Source: Engelhardtia mirabilis (lineage in GTDB: Bacteria; Planctomycetota; UBA1135; GCA-002686595). From it: a DNA stretch of 64,000 nucleotides. The notes under the pieces are model-generated. The model did no database searches, had not been told where the DNA came from, and was given only the letters and a program-made list of their open reading frames with translations. The translations under genes were made by a program, and so were the position numbers. Below, one piece after another: positions 53,123-60,854 of this stretch. Where the stretch lies: positions 3,038,001 to 3,102,000 of the forward strand of contig CP036296.1 of the NCBI GenBank assembly GCA_007751255.1, written 5' to 3'. How positions within the stretch are numbered: position 1 is the stretch's first letter; every line of letters starts with the position of its first letter.

Positions 53123-53815
53123 ATGACCGACTCCGATCGCCCGATCCTGATCGCCCCCTCGCTGCTGTCCTGTGACTTCGCCCGCATCGGCGAGGAGGTC
53201 GCGCGGGTCGAGGCCGGGGGCGCGGACTGGCTCCACGTGGACGTGATGGACGGGCACTTCGTGCCCAACCTGACCATCGGCCCGCCGATCGTGAAGGCCA
53301 TCCACGCGGCGGCTCGGATCCCCCTCGACGTGCACCTGATGATCTCGGAGCCCGTGCGCTACGCCGAGGCCTTCGTCGACGCCGGGGCCCACGTGCTGAC
53401 TTTCCACTGGGAGGTGACGGGCGCGGCGGGCACCGGAGCGGCGATCGAGGCGATCCGCGCCACGGGCGTCCCCGCGGTGGGCATCTCGGTCAATCCGGAT
53501 ACGCCGGTGGAGCCCCTGGAGCCCTTCCTGGACAGCCTGGATCTGATCCTGGTAATGAGCGTCTTCCCGGGCTTCGGCGGTCAGAAGTTCATTCCCGAGG
53601 TCCTGACCAAGGTCCGGCGACTGCGGGAAATGGGTTTCGAGGGCCTGATCGAGATGGATGGGGGGGTGGCGCCGGCCACGATCGCGGACTGCGCGGCGGC
53701 CGGAACCGACGCCTTCGTCGCTGGATCGGCTATTTTTGGGTCCGAGGACGTCGCGGCGACCATGAAGGAGATGCGACGATTGGCCGCAGAAGGACGCCAG
53801 ACGGCCGCGATCTGA
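53123..53815 (+). CDS. rpe: Ribulose-phosphate 3-epimerase
   Basis: 230 residues. The TIM-barrel landmarks are IAPSLLSCDFARI, WLHVDVMDGHFVPNLTIGP (metal and catalytic Asp/His), LDVHLMISEP, VMSVFPGFGGQKFIP and the second catalytic Asp in IEMDGGVAPAT. It interconverts ribulose-5-phosphate and xylulose-5-phosphate. It starts 55 bases after pgk on the same strand. Length is normal (about 220-230). Confidence 0.96.
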   Translation: MTDSDRPILIAPSLLSCDFARIGEEVARVEAGGADWLHVDVMDGHFVPNLTIGPPIVKAIHAAARIPLDVHLMISEPVRYAEAFVDAGAHVLTFHWEVTGAAGTGAAIEAIRATGVPAVGISVNPDTPVEPLEPFLDSLDLILVMSVFPGFGGQKFIPEVLTKVRRLREMGFEGLIEMDGGVAPATIADCAAAGTDAFVAGSAIFGSEDVAATMKEMRRLAAEGRQTAAI

Positions 53816-53921
53816 GCCGAAGTCACCAGGGGGACGCTGGTGCCGGCGAGACCATCGCGGACAGAGCGACCCGTCACAGCCTCCCGAGTCCGAGCCTGAA
53901 CCCGAGACCAGTCGAGCTGCC

Positions 53922-54953
53922 ATGAGCAAAGAACCCGATCCCAAGGAAGTCGCGGAGCAAACCGAGGACCCGTCCGAGCGCAAGCCCGGCCGCCTCTCCC
54001 GCCTGCGTTTCTCGAAGAAGAAGGACATGCCGGGCGGGCTGTGGCTGAAGTGCGAGAACTGTAGCTCCCTGATCTACCGCAAGGAGCTCGAAGCCGCCGG
54101 GCGGGTGTGCCCCTCCTGCAGCTTCCACTTCACCCTGCCTGGGCGGCAGCGCGTCCAGTCGCTCTTGGATCCGGGCTCCTGGGAAGAGGTCTTCGCCGAC
54201 ATCACCGGCCTCGACCGCCTGTCGTTCACGGACAAGATCCCCTACTCCGAGAAGCTGGCCAAGACCGCCGAGCGGCTTGGCCAGAACGAGGCCCTGATCT
54301 GTGGGCGCGGCAGCATCGAGGGTCGCTCGGTCATCCTGGCCGTGCTCGACTTCTCCTTCATGGGCGGGTCCATGGGCGAGGTCGTGGGCGAAAAGCTGGC
54401 CCTGGCCAGTGACCTGGCCCGCGTCGAGGGCCGGCCCCTGGTGATCTTCACCAGCTCCGGCGGCGCACGCATGCACGAGGGCGCCCTGTCCCTGATGCAG
54501 ATGGCGAAGACCTGCTCGGCCCTGCAGAGCCTCTCCGACGCAGGCGGCATGTCGATCTGCGTCATGACCCACCCGACCACCGGCGGCGTCACGGCCTCCT
54601 TCGCCAGCGTCTGCGACCTGGTCCTGGCCGAGCCCGGCGCCCTGATCGGCTTCGCCGGCCCGCGCGTGATCGCGGCCACGCTCAAGCAGGAGCTGCCCCC
54701 CGGCTTCCAGCGCGCGGAATTCCTGATCAAGAAGGGCATGCTCGACGGCCTCGTCTCGCGTTCCGAGCTGCGCCCGATGCTCGGTCGCCTGCTCGACTAC
54801 GCCAAGGGCTCCCACGTGGGCGGCGACGTCGAGGACGACCTGGCGGCAGACGAGGTGCCGAACCGCTTGAGCGGAGGCCGTACCGATTCGCGCACGCCCA
54901 GCGAGCGCGGCAAGGTTCGTCTCGACGTCCCCTCGGCCGAAAGCTCGAACTAG
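53922..54953 (+). CDS. accD: Acetyl-CoA carboxylase carboxyltransferase subunit beta
   Basis: 343 residues. The zinc ribbon uses Cys44, Cys47, Cys63 and Cys66 (CENC ... CPSC). The carboxyltransferase core has SFMGGSMGEVVGEKL, the oxyanion segment FTSSGGARMHEGALSLMQMA and VMTHPTTGGVTASFA, ending GFAGPRVIAATLKQELP. It joins AccA to transfer CO2 from biotin to acetyl-CoA; accA is not in the window. The N-terminus (1-35) is charged and the C-terminus (~300-343) is a disordered tail. The TAG stop is shared with the end of a 161-bp inverted-repeat element: the TA is the presumed target and the G is the element's first base. Confidence 0.96.
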   Translation: MSKEPDPKEVAEQTEDPSERKPGRLSRLRFSKKKDMPGGLWLKCENCSSLIYRKELEAAGRVCPSCSFHFTLPGRQRVQSLLDPGSWEEVFADITGLDRLSFTDKIPYSEKLAKTAERLGQNEALICGRGSIEGRSVILAVLDFSFMGGSMGEVVGEKLALASDLARVEGRPLVIFTSSGGARMHEGALSLMQMAKTCSALQSLSDAGGMSICVMTHPTTGGVTASFASVCDLVLAEPGALIGFAGPRVIAATLKQELPPGFQRAEFLIKKGMLDGLVSRSELRPMLGRLLDYAKGSHVGGDVEDDLAADEVPNRLSGGRTDSRTPSERGKVRLDVPSAESSN

Positions 54954-55113
54954 CGTCCTGGATCAGAAACTCGGCGTCACTTCCCGGGCTCCGATCGCCG
55001 CTGGCGTCGCCAGCGCCTCCTCCGAGTATCGCAGCGGATACGCGTCGTCGGCGCGCCTAGCCAGCATCGATCGGACTTCCGGGCAGTGACGCCGAATTCC
55101 TGATCCAGGACAC
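54953..55113. mobile_element. MITE-like 161-bp inverted-repeat element, copy 1
   Basis: Starts GCGTCCTGGATCAGAAACTC and ends with its inverted match GAATTCCTGATCCAGGACAC, giving imperfect terminal repeats of about 26-28 bases. The interior is nearly identical to the copy at 60643-60803; I count seven differences over 161 bases. Inside are further hairpins, GCTGGCGTCGCCAGC and GTATCGCAGCGGATAC, and TCCGATCG/CGATCGGA pairing that extends the outer stem. It has no coding capacity. It is flanked by TA on the left (inside CTAG) and CA on the right. Both copies sit between convergent genes. Confidence 0.85.
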
Positions 55114-55147
55114 CAGACGCCCGATCCGCGGGTGATCGTCACCCCGG

Positions 55148-55198
55148 AACGGGCGAGGGCCGCGCACGACAACCGGTCGTGCGCGGCCCTCGCTCGTT
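55148..55198. terminator. Long bidirectional hairpin between accD and the methyltransferase gene
   Basis: A 17-bp perfect stem (55154-55170 with 55176-55192), extended to 23 bp with one mismatch, around an AACCG loop. It is the longest simple stem in the window and can end transcription from both sides. It stands 35 bases beyond the inverted-repeat element. Confidence 0.8.
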
Positions 55199-55231
55199 CT
55201 CGCGCGCCAATCCGTACCGCAGCGGGGCGGA

Positions 55232-56419
55232 TCAGCCCAGCGTGGACGGGTCCCAACCCGTCGGCACGTCGAACTCCATCACCCAGGAGTCGAACTGGCT
55301 CGCGAGCCCGTTGCCGGACATGCGGTCAATGGCCGTCAGGCCGGCATTGGCCCAAACCAGGGGGTGCGACAGCAGTCCGCCGAGCTTGGTCTCGTTGACC
55401 TGCATGATCTGCGGCATGGGCCAGGTGGCCTGGTAGCCGACGGTCTGCTTGTGGACGAAACCGCGGGCCTCGAGCCAGGTGCGCAGCTCGGACGGCCGGC
55501 GACCGTTCAACTCGCGAATCGGCAGGATCGGCTTGGCGCCGCGGCGGCGGTGGAAGCCGCGTGAGTCGGGGTTGATGTCGCCGACCACCAGCGTGCCGCC
55601 GGGCTTGCAACAGCGCACGAGGCCGCGCATCCAGGCCTCGAAGTCGGGCGAGAAGCTGACCACGCCCGAGCTGATCACCAGGTCGAAGGGCTCTTCGCCC
55701 TCGGCCGGGAAGGGCGGGGCCTCGCCGAAGCCGACGCGGCCGGTAAAGTCGGTCACGCCTTCCTTGGCGGCGTTGGCGGCGGCGATCTTGACCATCTCCG
55801 GGGAGGGGTCGAAGGCGGCCAGGGCGATGTTCTTGTGACCTGCGGCGGCCTCGATCCCGACCCAGCCGGCGCCGCAGCCGAAGTCGATGATGCGCTGGCC
55901 GTCGGCGGCGGGGGCGAACTTGCCCACGAGCTTTCGCATCCAGCGGAAGTGCGGGTAGCCGGGGCCGCCCGGCTCGCCGTTCCAACCGCTGGCGTTCTGG
56001 TCGAACTTCTCGCGCGTGGCCTCGGGCGACATCACGTGACTGACCCGCCGCATGGCCATCACGGTGCCGCTGCCAGGGCAGGCGCCCAGCTTGGTGCGCC
56101 CTTGCAGGCTGCGTCGAACCAGCGGATCGCCCAGCTCGTAGATGGCGACCACATGCAGCAGCGGCCACAGGTCGTTGCGCCAGCGCGCGAGCTCAGCATC
56201 GTCGGGCTGGCCCTCGAGGACCAGCAGTACGGCGCCCGCTGCTCCCAGGCTGGATTTGGCCTCGGCCAGGATTCCGCTCGCCCCGCTGCGACTCGACAGG
56301 GCCAGGCTGGCGGTGTCCGCGGCGGCGGCCCTGGAGCCCTCGAGGGCGTCAGCCGGCAGGCCGAGGTCGGCGAGGATCGGGGACCAGTCGAGGTCGATGG
56401 GGGCGCTGACGGCGGGCAC
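55232..56419 (-). CDS. SAM-dependent methyltransferase (class I) with extra N-terminal domain
   Basis: 395 residues from GTG at 56419. Residues ~165-290 are the Rossmann core: IIDFGCGAGWVGIEAA is motif I, AAFDPSPEMV the acidic loop, FDLVISSGVVSF motif IV and CCKPGGTLVVGDIN post-motif. Residues ~125-160 (SPEATREKFDQNASGW) form the cap helix common before this fold. The first ~110 residues are Ala/Leu-rich, match nothing I know and could be a recognition domain. The region 300-395 is likewise unassigned. Substrate unknown. It converges with accD and diverges from panB. Confidence 0.82.
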   Translation of the reverse strand: MPAVSAPIDLDWSPILADLGLPADALEGSRAAAADTASLALSSRSGASGILAEAKSSLGAAGAVLLVLEGQPDDAELARWRNDLWPLLHVVAIYELGDPLVRRSLQGRTKLGACPGSGTVMAMRRVSHVMSPEATREKFDQNASGWNGEPGGPGYPHFRWMRKLVGKFAPAADGQRIIDFGCGAGWVGIEAAAGHKNIALAAFDPSPEMVKIAAANAAKEGVTDFTGRVGFGEAPPFPAEGEEPFDLVISSGVVSFSPDFEAWMRGLVRCCKPGGTLVVGDINPDSRGFHRRRGAKPILPIRELNGRRPSELRTWLEARGFVHKQTVGYQATWPMPQIMQVNETKLGGLLSHPLVWANAGLTAIDRMSGNGLASQFDSWVMEFDVPTGWDPSTLG

Positions 56420-56524
56420 GGCTGGGCTGAGGGGGGACGCGGGGAGCCGGGGATCCTACGCGGAGGCCTTCCCGGGACGGCGCTCCGGCTCCCGAAAGCT
56501 AACCCGTCGGTCCGGCCCGCGTCG

Positions 56525-56530
56525 TACGCT
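56525..56530 (+). promoter_or_regulatory. Possible -10 element of panB
   Basis: GTCGTACGCTCTGCGCCCTC contains TACGCT followed by CTGCGCCC, closely matching the hisS and osmC promoters (CTGCGGCC). The ATG lies 42 bases downstream. Confidence 0.35.
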
Positions 56531-56572
56531 CTGCGCCCTCTTCGGACCCATCGGACCCGAATCGACCGCCCC

Positions 56573-57397
56573 ATGAGTGCGACTCCCCCCCCGCCCCGGC
56601 GGCGCAAGGTGACGACCGAAGCCCTGCGCCGCATGAAGGCCAAGGGCATCAAGATCAGCGCCCTGACCGCCTACGACCACCAGATGGCGCAGGTCCTCGA
56701 CCTGGCCGGCATCGATGTGATCTTGGTCGGCGATTCGGTGGCCACCGTGGTCCAGGGTCGTGATTCCACGGTCACCGTGACCATGGAGCACATGCTCTAC
56801 CACGCGTCGATCGTCTCGGGCGCGGTGGCGCGGGCCCTGGTGGTGGGCGACCTGCCCTTCATGAGCTTCCAGGTGAACTCCGACGAGGCCCTGCGGAACG
56901 CCGGCCGCATGGTGCAGGAGTCCGGGGTCGAGGCGGTCAAGGTCGAGGGCGGCGAGAAGGTCGCGCCGACCGTGGCGCGCATCGTCGACGCCGGGATTCC
57001 GGTCATGGGGCACGTGGGGCTCACACCACAGTCGATCCACAAGTTCGGCACCTACAAGGTGCGCGCGACGAACCCTGCCGAGGCCGATGAGGTCCTGGCC
57101 GGTGCGCGCGCGCTGCAGGACGCCGGGGCCAGCGCCGTGGTGGTGGAGAAGGTGCCGGCGGCGCTCGGCAAGCGCCTGGCCGACGAGCTCGAGATCCCGG
57201 TCATCGGCATCGGGGCCGGACCCCACTGCGACGGGCAGATCCTGGTCAGCCACGACATGCTCGGGCTCTACAGCAAGTTCCACCCGCGCTTCGTGCGGCG
57301 CTACGCGTCCCTGGGGGATGAGATGCAGCGCGCCTTCGAGAGCTACGTCGCCGACGTCAAGTCGGGCGAGTTCCCGACCGACGACGAGAGCTACTGA
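56573..57397 (+). CDS. panB: 3-methyl-2-oxobutanoate hydroxymethyltransferase
   Basis: 274 residues from ATG at 56573; the open frame extends far upstream, antisense to the methyltransferase, but MSATPPPPRRRKVTTEALRR then KGIKISALTAYDHQMAQ is the normal PanB start. Landmarks: VGDSVATVVQG (metal-binding Asp), VVGDLPFMSFQ (second Asp), KVEGGEK, GHVGLTPQSIHKFG, and VVVEKVPAALGKRLAD with the catalytic Glu. PGIGAGPHCDGQILVSHDM-type text completes the site. It makes ketopantoate from ketoisovalerate and methylene-THF in pantothenate/CoA synthesis. panC and panD are not adjacent. Confidence 0.96.
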   Translation: MSATPPPPRRRKVTTEALRRMKAKGIKISALTAYDHQMAQVLDLAGIDVILVGDSVATVVQGRDSTVTVTMEHMLYHASIVSGAVARALVVGDLPFMSFQVNSDEALRNAGRMVQESGVEAVKVEGGEKVAPTVARIVDAGIPVMGHVGLTPQSIHKFGTYKVRATNPAEADEVLAGARALQDAGASAVVVEKVPAALGKRLADELEIPVIGIGAGPHCDGQILVSHDMLGLYSKFHPRFVRRYASLGDEMQRAFESYVADVKSGEFPTDDESY

Positions 57398-57429
57398 GCG
57401 GGCGAGGAGGGCTCCCCGGGCAGAGTGGC

Positions 57430-57477
57430 TCCGGGTAGGCGTTCGTACGGTGCCAGGCACAAGACCGCCTACCCGGA
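57430..57477. terminator. Nested hairpin between panB and the SDR gene
   Basis: A perfect 12-bp outer stem (TCCGGGTAGGCG with CGCCTACCCGGA) encloses a 24-base loop that itself contains the palindrome GTGCCAGGCAC (57450-57460). It lies between convergent genes and should end both transcripts. Confidence 0.7.
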
Positions 57478-57493
57478 CGCGCGCGGGCCCCGT

Positions 57494-58234
57494 TCAGCGG
57501 CGCGTGAGCTTGGTGGTGCTCGACTGGGCCGAGGCCCAGAGCACGAGTTCGCCCACGTTGACGCGTTGGGGACGAGTCGCGATCCAGACGATCGACTCGG
57601 CGACGTCCTCCGGTGTCAGCGCATCCACGCCGTCGTAGACCGCGGCGGCGCGCTGCTCGTCACCGCGAAAGCGCACGCGGCTGAAGTCGGTCTTGACCAT
57701 CCCCGGATCGACCGTGCTGAAGCGCACGCCGCGCCCGCCGGCGTCCTGGCGCAGGCCCTCGTAGATGGCGCGCACCGCGTGCTTGCTGGCGCAGTAGACC
57801 GCGCCGCCCGGGTAGACCTGGCGCCCGGCCACGCTGCCGAGCAGGATCACGTCGCCGCGGCCGGCGTCGAGCATCGGCTGTAGGGTGGCGCGAACCGTGT
57901 TGAGCACACCCTTGACGTTGGTGTCGATGACCTCGGACCACTCCGCGGGGTCGCCCTCCTGCAGGGGCTCGACCCCGCGGGCCAGGCCCGCGTTGGCCAC
58001 CACCAGGTCGAACTCGCGGCCCGCGAGGGCGGCGGTCACCGCGGCGCTGTCGGTTACGTCGAGGGCCAGGGCCTCGGCGCCATCGAGTTCGGCCGCGATG
58101 GCCTGGACGCGCTCGAAGCGGCGGGCGGCGAGGGTGACGCGGGCGCCGGCGGCGGCCAGGGCGCGGGCCGTGGCCTCGCCGATTCCGGCCGAAGCCCCGG
58201 TCACCAGGGCACGTCGTTGGGAGAGGTCGCTCAT
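57494..58234 (-). CDS. Short-chain dehydrogenase/reductase (YdfG-like)
   Basis: 246 residues of classical SDR type: cofactor loop VTGASAGIGEATA (11-23), NAG at 81-83, Ser134, Tyr147 and Lys151 (YCASK) as the catalytic triad, and the PG motif TVDPGMVKTDFSRVRF. This last part resembles YdfG-type 3-hydroxy acid (serine/3-hydroxypropionate) dehydrogenases, which use NADP. The residues after strand 2 (AARRFERV) with paired Arg agree with NADP. Substrate remains a guess. It diverges from osmC with 50 bases between. Confidence 0.88.
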   Translation of the reverse strand: MSDLSQRRALVTGASAGIGEATARALAAAGARVTLAARRFERVQAIAAELDGAEALALDVTDSAAVTAALAGREFDLVVANAGLARGVEPLQEGDPAEWSEVIDTNVKGVLNTVRATLQPMLDAGRGDVILLGSVAGRQVYPGGAVYCASKHAVRAIYEGLRQDAGGRGVRFSTVDPGMVKTDFSRVRFRGDEQRAAAVYDGVDALTPEDVAESIVWIATRPQRVNVGELVLWASAQSSTTKLTRR

Positions 58235-58270
58235 GGGCGACAGGTTAGCCCGAAAGCCAGCGCGGCTCCG

Positions 58271-58284
58271 TAAGCTCTGCGGCC
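58271..58284 (+). promoter_or_regulatory. Short-leader promoter of the OsmC-family gene
   Basis: CCGTAAGCTCTGCGGCC is directly followed by ATGG. TAAGCT ends eight bases before the start codon, as for hisS, so the transcript is probably leaderless or nearly so. Confidence 0.4.
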
Positions 58285-58701
58285 ATGGTCGAGATCCACG
58301 TCACCTATCGCGGCGAGCTGCGTTGCGGCGCGGTCCACGCTCCTTCTTCGGCCGAACTGGTCACCGATGCTCCTGTCGACAACCAGGGGCGCGGCGAGTC
58401 CTACTCGCCGACCGATCTGGTGGCCACGGCTCTTGGCTCGTGCATGCTCACGATCATGGGCATCCGGGCCCGGGACGAGGGCTGGGACCTGGACGGCGCG
58501 ACGGTCAAGGTGACCAAGCACATGGTCGCGGATCCCCGTAGGCGGATCTCGAAGCTGGAGGTGCGGTTCGCCCTGCCGAACCTCGCCGATGAGGCCCGCG
58601 ACGTGTTGGAGCGCGCCGCCGAGACCTGTCCGGTGTTTGAGAGCATCCACCCGAACATCGAGGTCCCGGTGCACTTCGGATGGGCCGAACTCGTTCGCTG
58701 A
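58285..58701 (+). CDS. OsmC/Ohr-family peroxiredoxin-like protein
   Basis: 138 residues with the OsmC fold. The two redox Cys are Cys53 (ATALGSCMLTIMG) and Cys115 (ERAAETCPVFESI), at the standard spacing. The conserved segment SPTDLVATAL precedes the first Cys. OsmC/Ohr proteins reduce organic hydroperoxides in the cytosol using dithiol donors. The sequence resembles the YhfA/OsmC-like branch more than Ohr. No Shine-Dalgarno is present (short leader). Its last 22 bases overlap the next gene. Confidence 0.92.
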   Translation: MVEIHVTYRGELRCGAVHAPSSAELVTDAPVDNQGRGESYSPTDLVATALGSCMLTIMGIRARDEGWDLDGATVKVTKHMVADPRRRISKLEVRFALPNLADEARDVLERAAETCPVFESIHPNIEVPVHFGWAELVR

Positions 58702-59582
58702 GGGGCGGGCGATCGTCGGTGTGGATCGCGGCCCTGGCCCTGGTGGTCACCGGCTTCGGTTGTTTGAACGCGCTGCTGCCCATCGACGGAGCGGCTCGAC
58801 TGTTGTGGTCGGCGGCCCTCGGCGATGCCCCGGCGAGCGGCGCGGCCAGCCTGGCCGCCGCGACCTGGCGCACGGTGCTCTGCCTGGTGGCGGCGGGCGC
58901 GGTGGTCGGGATGGCAGAGGGCGGCTCGACCGACGCCCGGCGGCGCTGGCCGAGCCTCTCGATCGTGGCCGCGAGCCTCGCGGCCAGTGCGGCGGCGGCG
59001 CTGGTGCTCGAGCGCGGCGAGGTCTGGCCACCGACCGCTAGCGTCTTGCGATCAGTGACCGCGGCCCTCGCGGCGATGGCGGCTGCGGCCCTCTCGCTTC
59101 GATGGACCCGCACTCGGCCCGCCCTGGCCCTGTGCTCGGCGTTGCTGCTGGCCGCTGCCCTGTGGGGCTGGCTGGGGTTCGTCGCCGCAGGGGCGCCTGA
59201 GGCCCAGGCCTCGCGCGGGCGCTTTCTGCTCGGCGGGTACTGGGCGCCATCGGTGACCGACACGGCCCTGGCCCTCTTGGGCTGGGCAGTCACCTGTCTG
59301 CCAGGCGGCGCTCGCCGATGGGCGCCCTTGGGAATGGGTCTCGTGGCGGCGTCGGTGGGTCCCTTGCCGCTGGTCGGCGCCCTGGCCCTGGTCCCAGGCG
59401 CGGCCGCCGGCCCGCTCGCGCGGGGACTGTGGGGGGGATCGGCAGCTCTGCTCGCGGCAACGGTGTCGGCCTTGATCGCGCCCTCTGCCTCGGTTCCGGC
59501 GGGTGCCCTAACCCTCCTGGTCGGGTCGCTTTATCTCGCGGGGCGCCTCGTCTGGAGCCGCGCGCGTCCGGGATCGGTCTGA
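58680..59582 (+). CDS. Multi-pass membrane protein of unknown function
   Basis: 300 residues, Ala/Leu/Gly-rich, with about eight to nine predicted helices: 14-33, 62-80, 92-112, 126-142, 148-170, 193-208, 216-236, 248-268 and 272-290. I recognise no family. The ATG at 58680 lies inside the end of the OsmC gene (22-base overlap in another frame), so translation may be coupled; the next ATG downstream is much later. There are no conserved polar motifs inside the helices that would suggest a transporter. High GC third positions and the clear alternation of helices and Arg-rich loops support a real gene. Confidence 0.65.
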   Translation: MGRTRSLRGGRSSVWIAALALVVTGFGCLNALLPIDGAARLLWSAALGDAPASGAASLAAATWRTVLCLVAAGAVVGMAEGGSTDARRRWPSLSIVAASLAASAAAALVLERGEVWPPTASVLRSVTAALAAMAAAALSLRWTRTRPALALCSALLLAAALWGWLGFVAAGAPEAQASRGRFLLGGYWAPSVTDTALALLGWAVTCLPGGARRWAPLGMGLVAASVGPLPLVGALALVPGAAAGPLARGLWGGSAALLAATVSALIAPSASVPAGALTLLVGSLYLAGRLVWSRARPGSV

Positions 59583-59734
59583 CCTGGGTATCCTGCCCCG
59601 CTCGCTCGACCGGAGTGCGACTCCGAGCGACACCGCAGAGACCGTCCCCTGTCCTCCCGTTCCCCCTCCGACGCCGGTCTCCGACCCCCGTCGCACCGCG
59701 CCTTCGACCCGCAGCGCAACGCGACACGCCCCCG

Positions 59735-60643
59735 ATGAGTGAAGCGATCTGCGTGCTCGGTGCGCTGCACATGGACCTCACCATCGAGGTCGAACACCTT
59801 CCGTCCGTCGGCGAGACCGAGATCGGCAAGGGCCTCGAGGTCCATCCCGGCGGAAAGGGAGCGACCCAAGCGGTGGCCGCGGCGCGCCTCGGGGCCAGCG
59901 TCAGTCTGGTCGGTGCGGTCGGCGACGACGGTTGGGGAGCGGATTTGCGCTCGGCGCTCTTGGCCGAGGGCGTGAACCTCTCGGGGGTCGTCTCCTCCAG
60001 CGCTGCCGTGACTGGCGTGGCCCTGCGCGCTCGGCACGCCTCGGGCGAGAGCGCGACGGTGATCGGTCCGGGTGCCAACCGCATGGTGGACGTGGCGGTG
60101 ATCGAGGCCGCGCGGGAGGCCTTCGCCCACGCCAAGGTCTTCCTGTGTCAGCTCGAGATCGGCGAAGACGCCCTGTCGGCCGCGGTCGAGTTGGCGCGGG
60201 CGTCGGGCGCCCTGGTGGTGCTGAACGCTGCGCCCGCGCGCGAGTTGTCGCGCGAGTTCCTGGCCAAGATCGACGTGATCGTGGCCAACCGGCGCGAGGG
60301 CGCTCGGCTGGCACGGGTCGAGAAGGACGAGTGTTCGGACTCCGGGCTGATGCGCCGCATCGCGGCCCTGGGACCGTCCAAGGTGGTGCTGACCCGGGGC
60401 AAGCGCGGCGCGATGTTCTTCGACGGCGAGCGCACCTTCGAGCAAGCGGGCTTCCCCGCCGAGCGGCTCGACTCCACCGCGGCCTCCGACGCCTTCTGCG
60501 GCGCCCTGGCAGTGGCCCTGGCCGAGGAACAGCGCTGGGACCAGGCCCTGCGCTTCGCCTGCGCGGCCTCGGCCCTGTCGGCGGAAGTGCAGGGGTCCTT
60601 CCCCAGCCTGCCGACGCGGGACGTGCTCGAGCCGCGACTCTAG
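59735..60643 (+). CDS. PfkB-family sugar kinase (ribokinase-like)
   Basis: 302 residues from ATG at 59735. Ribokinase landmarks: LGALHMDLTIEVEHLPSVGE, the substrate loop HPGGKGATQAVAAARLG (38-54), VGAVGDDGWG, and VVLNAAPARE. The C-terminal PfkB signature normally reads DTTGAGDAF; here it is DSTAASDAFCGA (about 246-257), which keeps the catalytic Asp252 but alters the GAG anion hole. VIVANRREGARL replaces the usual NExE with NRREG, again slightly off. It likely phosphorylates ribose or a related sugar, with reduced certainty. The TAG stop is formed with the end of the second inverted-repeat element. Confidence 0.85.
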   Translation: MSEAICVLGALHMDLTIEVEHLPSVGETEIGKGLEVHPGGKGATQAVAAARLGASVSLVGAVGDDGWGADLRSALLAEGVNLSGVVSSSAAVTGVALRARHASGESATVIGPGANRMVDVAVIEAAREAFAHAKVFLCQLEIGEDALSAAVELARASGALVVLNAAPARELSREFLAKIDVIVANRREGARLARVEKDECSDSGLMRRIAALGPSKVVLTRGKRGAMFFDGERTFEQAGFPAERLDSTAASDAFCGALAVALAEEQRWDQALRFACAASALSAEVQGSFPSLPTRDVLEPRL

Positions 60644-60803
60644 TGTCCTGGATCCGAAATTCGGCGTCACTTCCCGGGCTCCGATCGCCGCTGGCGTCGC
60701 CAGCGCCTCCTCCGAGTATCGCAGCGGATACGCGTCGTCGGCGCGCCTAGCCAGCATCGATCGGACCTCCGGGAAGTGACGCCGAATTTCGGATCCAGGA
60801 CAC
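60643..60803. mobile_element. MITE-like 161-bp inverted-repeat element, copy 2
   Basis: The ends are a perfect 38-base inverted repeat when flanking CTAG is included (60640-60677 with 60769-60806). The element proper begins GTGTCCTGGATCCGAAATTC and ends with its exact complement. TA flanks both sides (60641-60642 and 60804-60805) within CTAG, as expected for an IS630/Tc1-type TA target duplication. The interior carries the same hairpins as copy 1, and removing the element with one TA restores a CTC-TAG stop for the kinase gene. No transposase gene is present here. Confidence 0.88.
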
Positions 60804-60854
60804 TAGCTCGCTTCGGCCGCCGGTGTCCGCGGCCAGCGCCGGCCCACACTTCGG

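Noticed and set aside
54970-55060. Short leftward open frame inside the inverted-repeat element, seen in both copies (MLARRADDAYPLRYSEE)
   Set aside because: Repeated only because the DNA is repeated; no ribosome site, and the element reads better as structured non-coding DNA.
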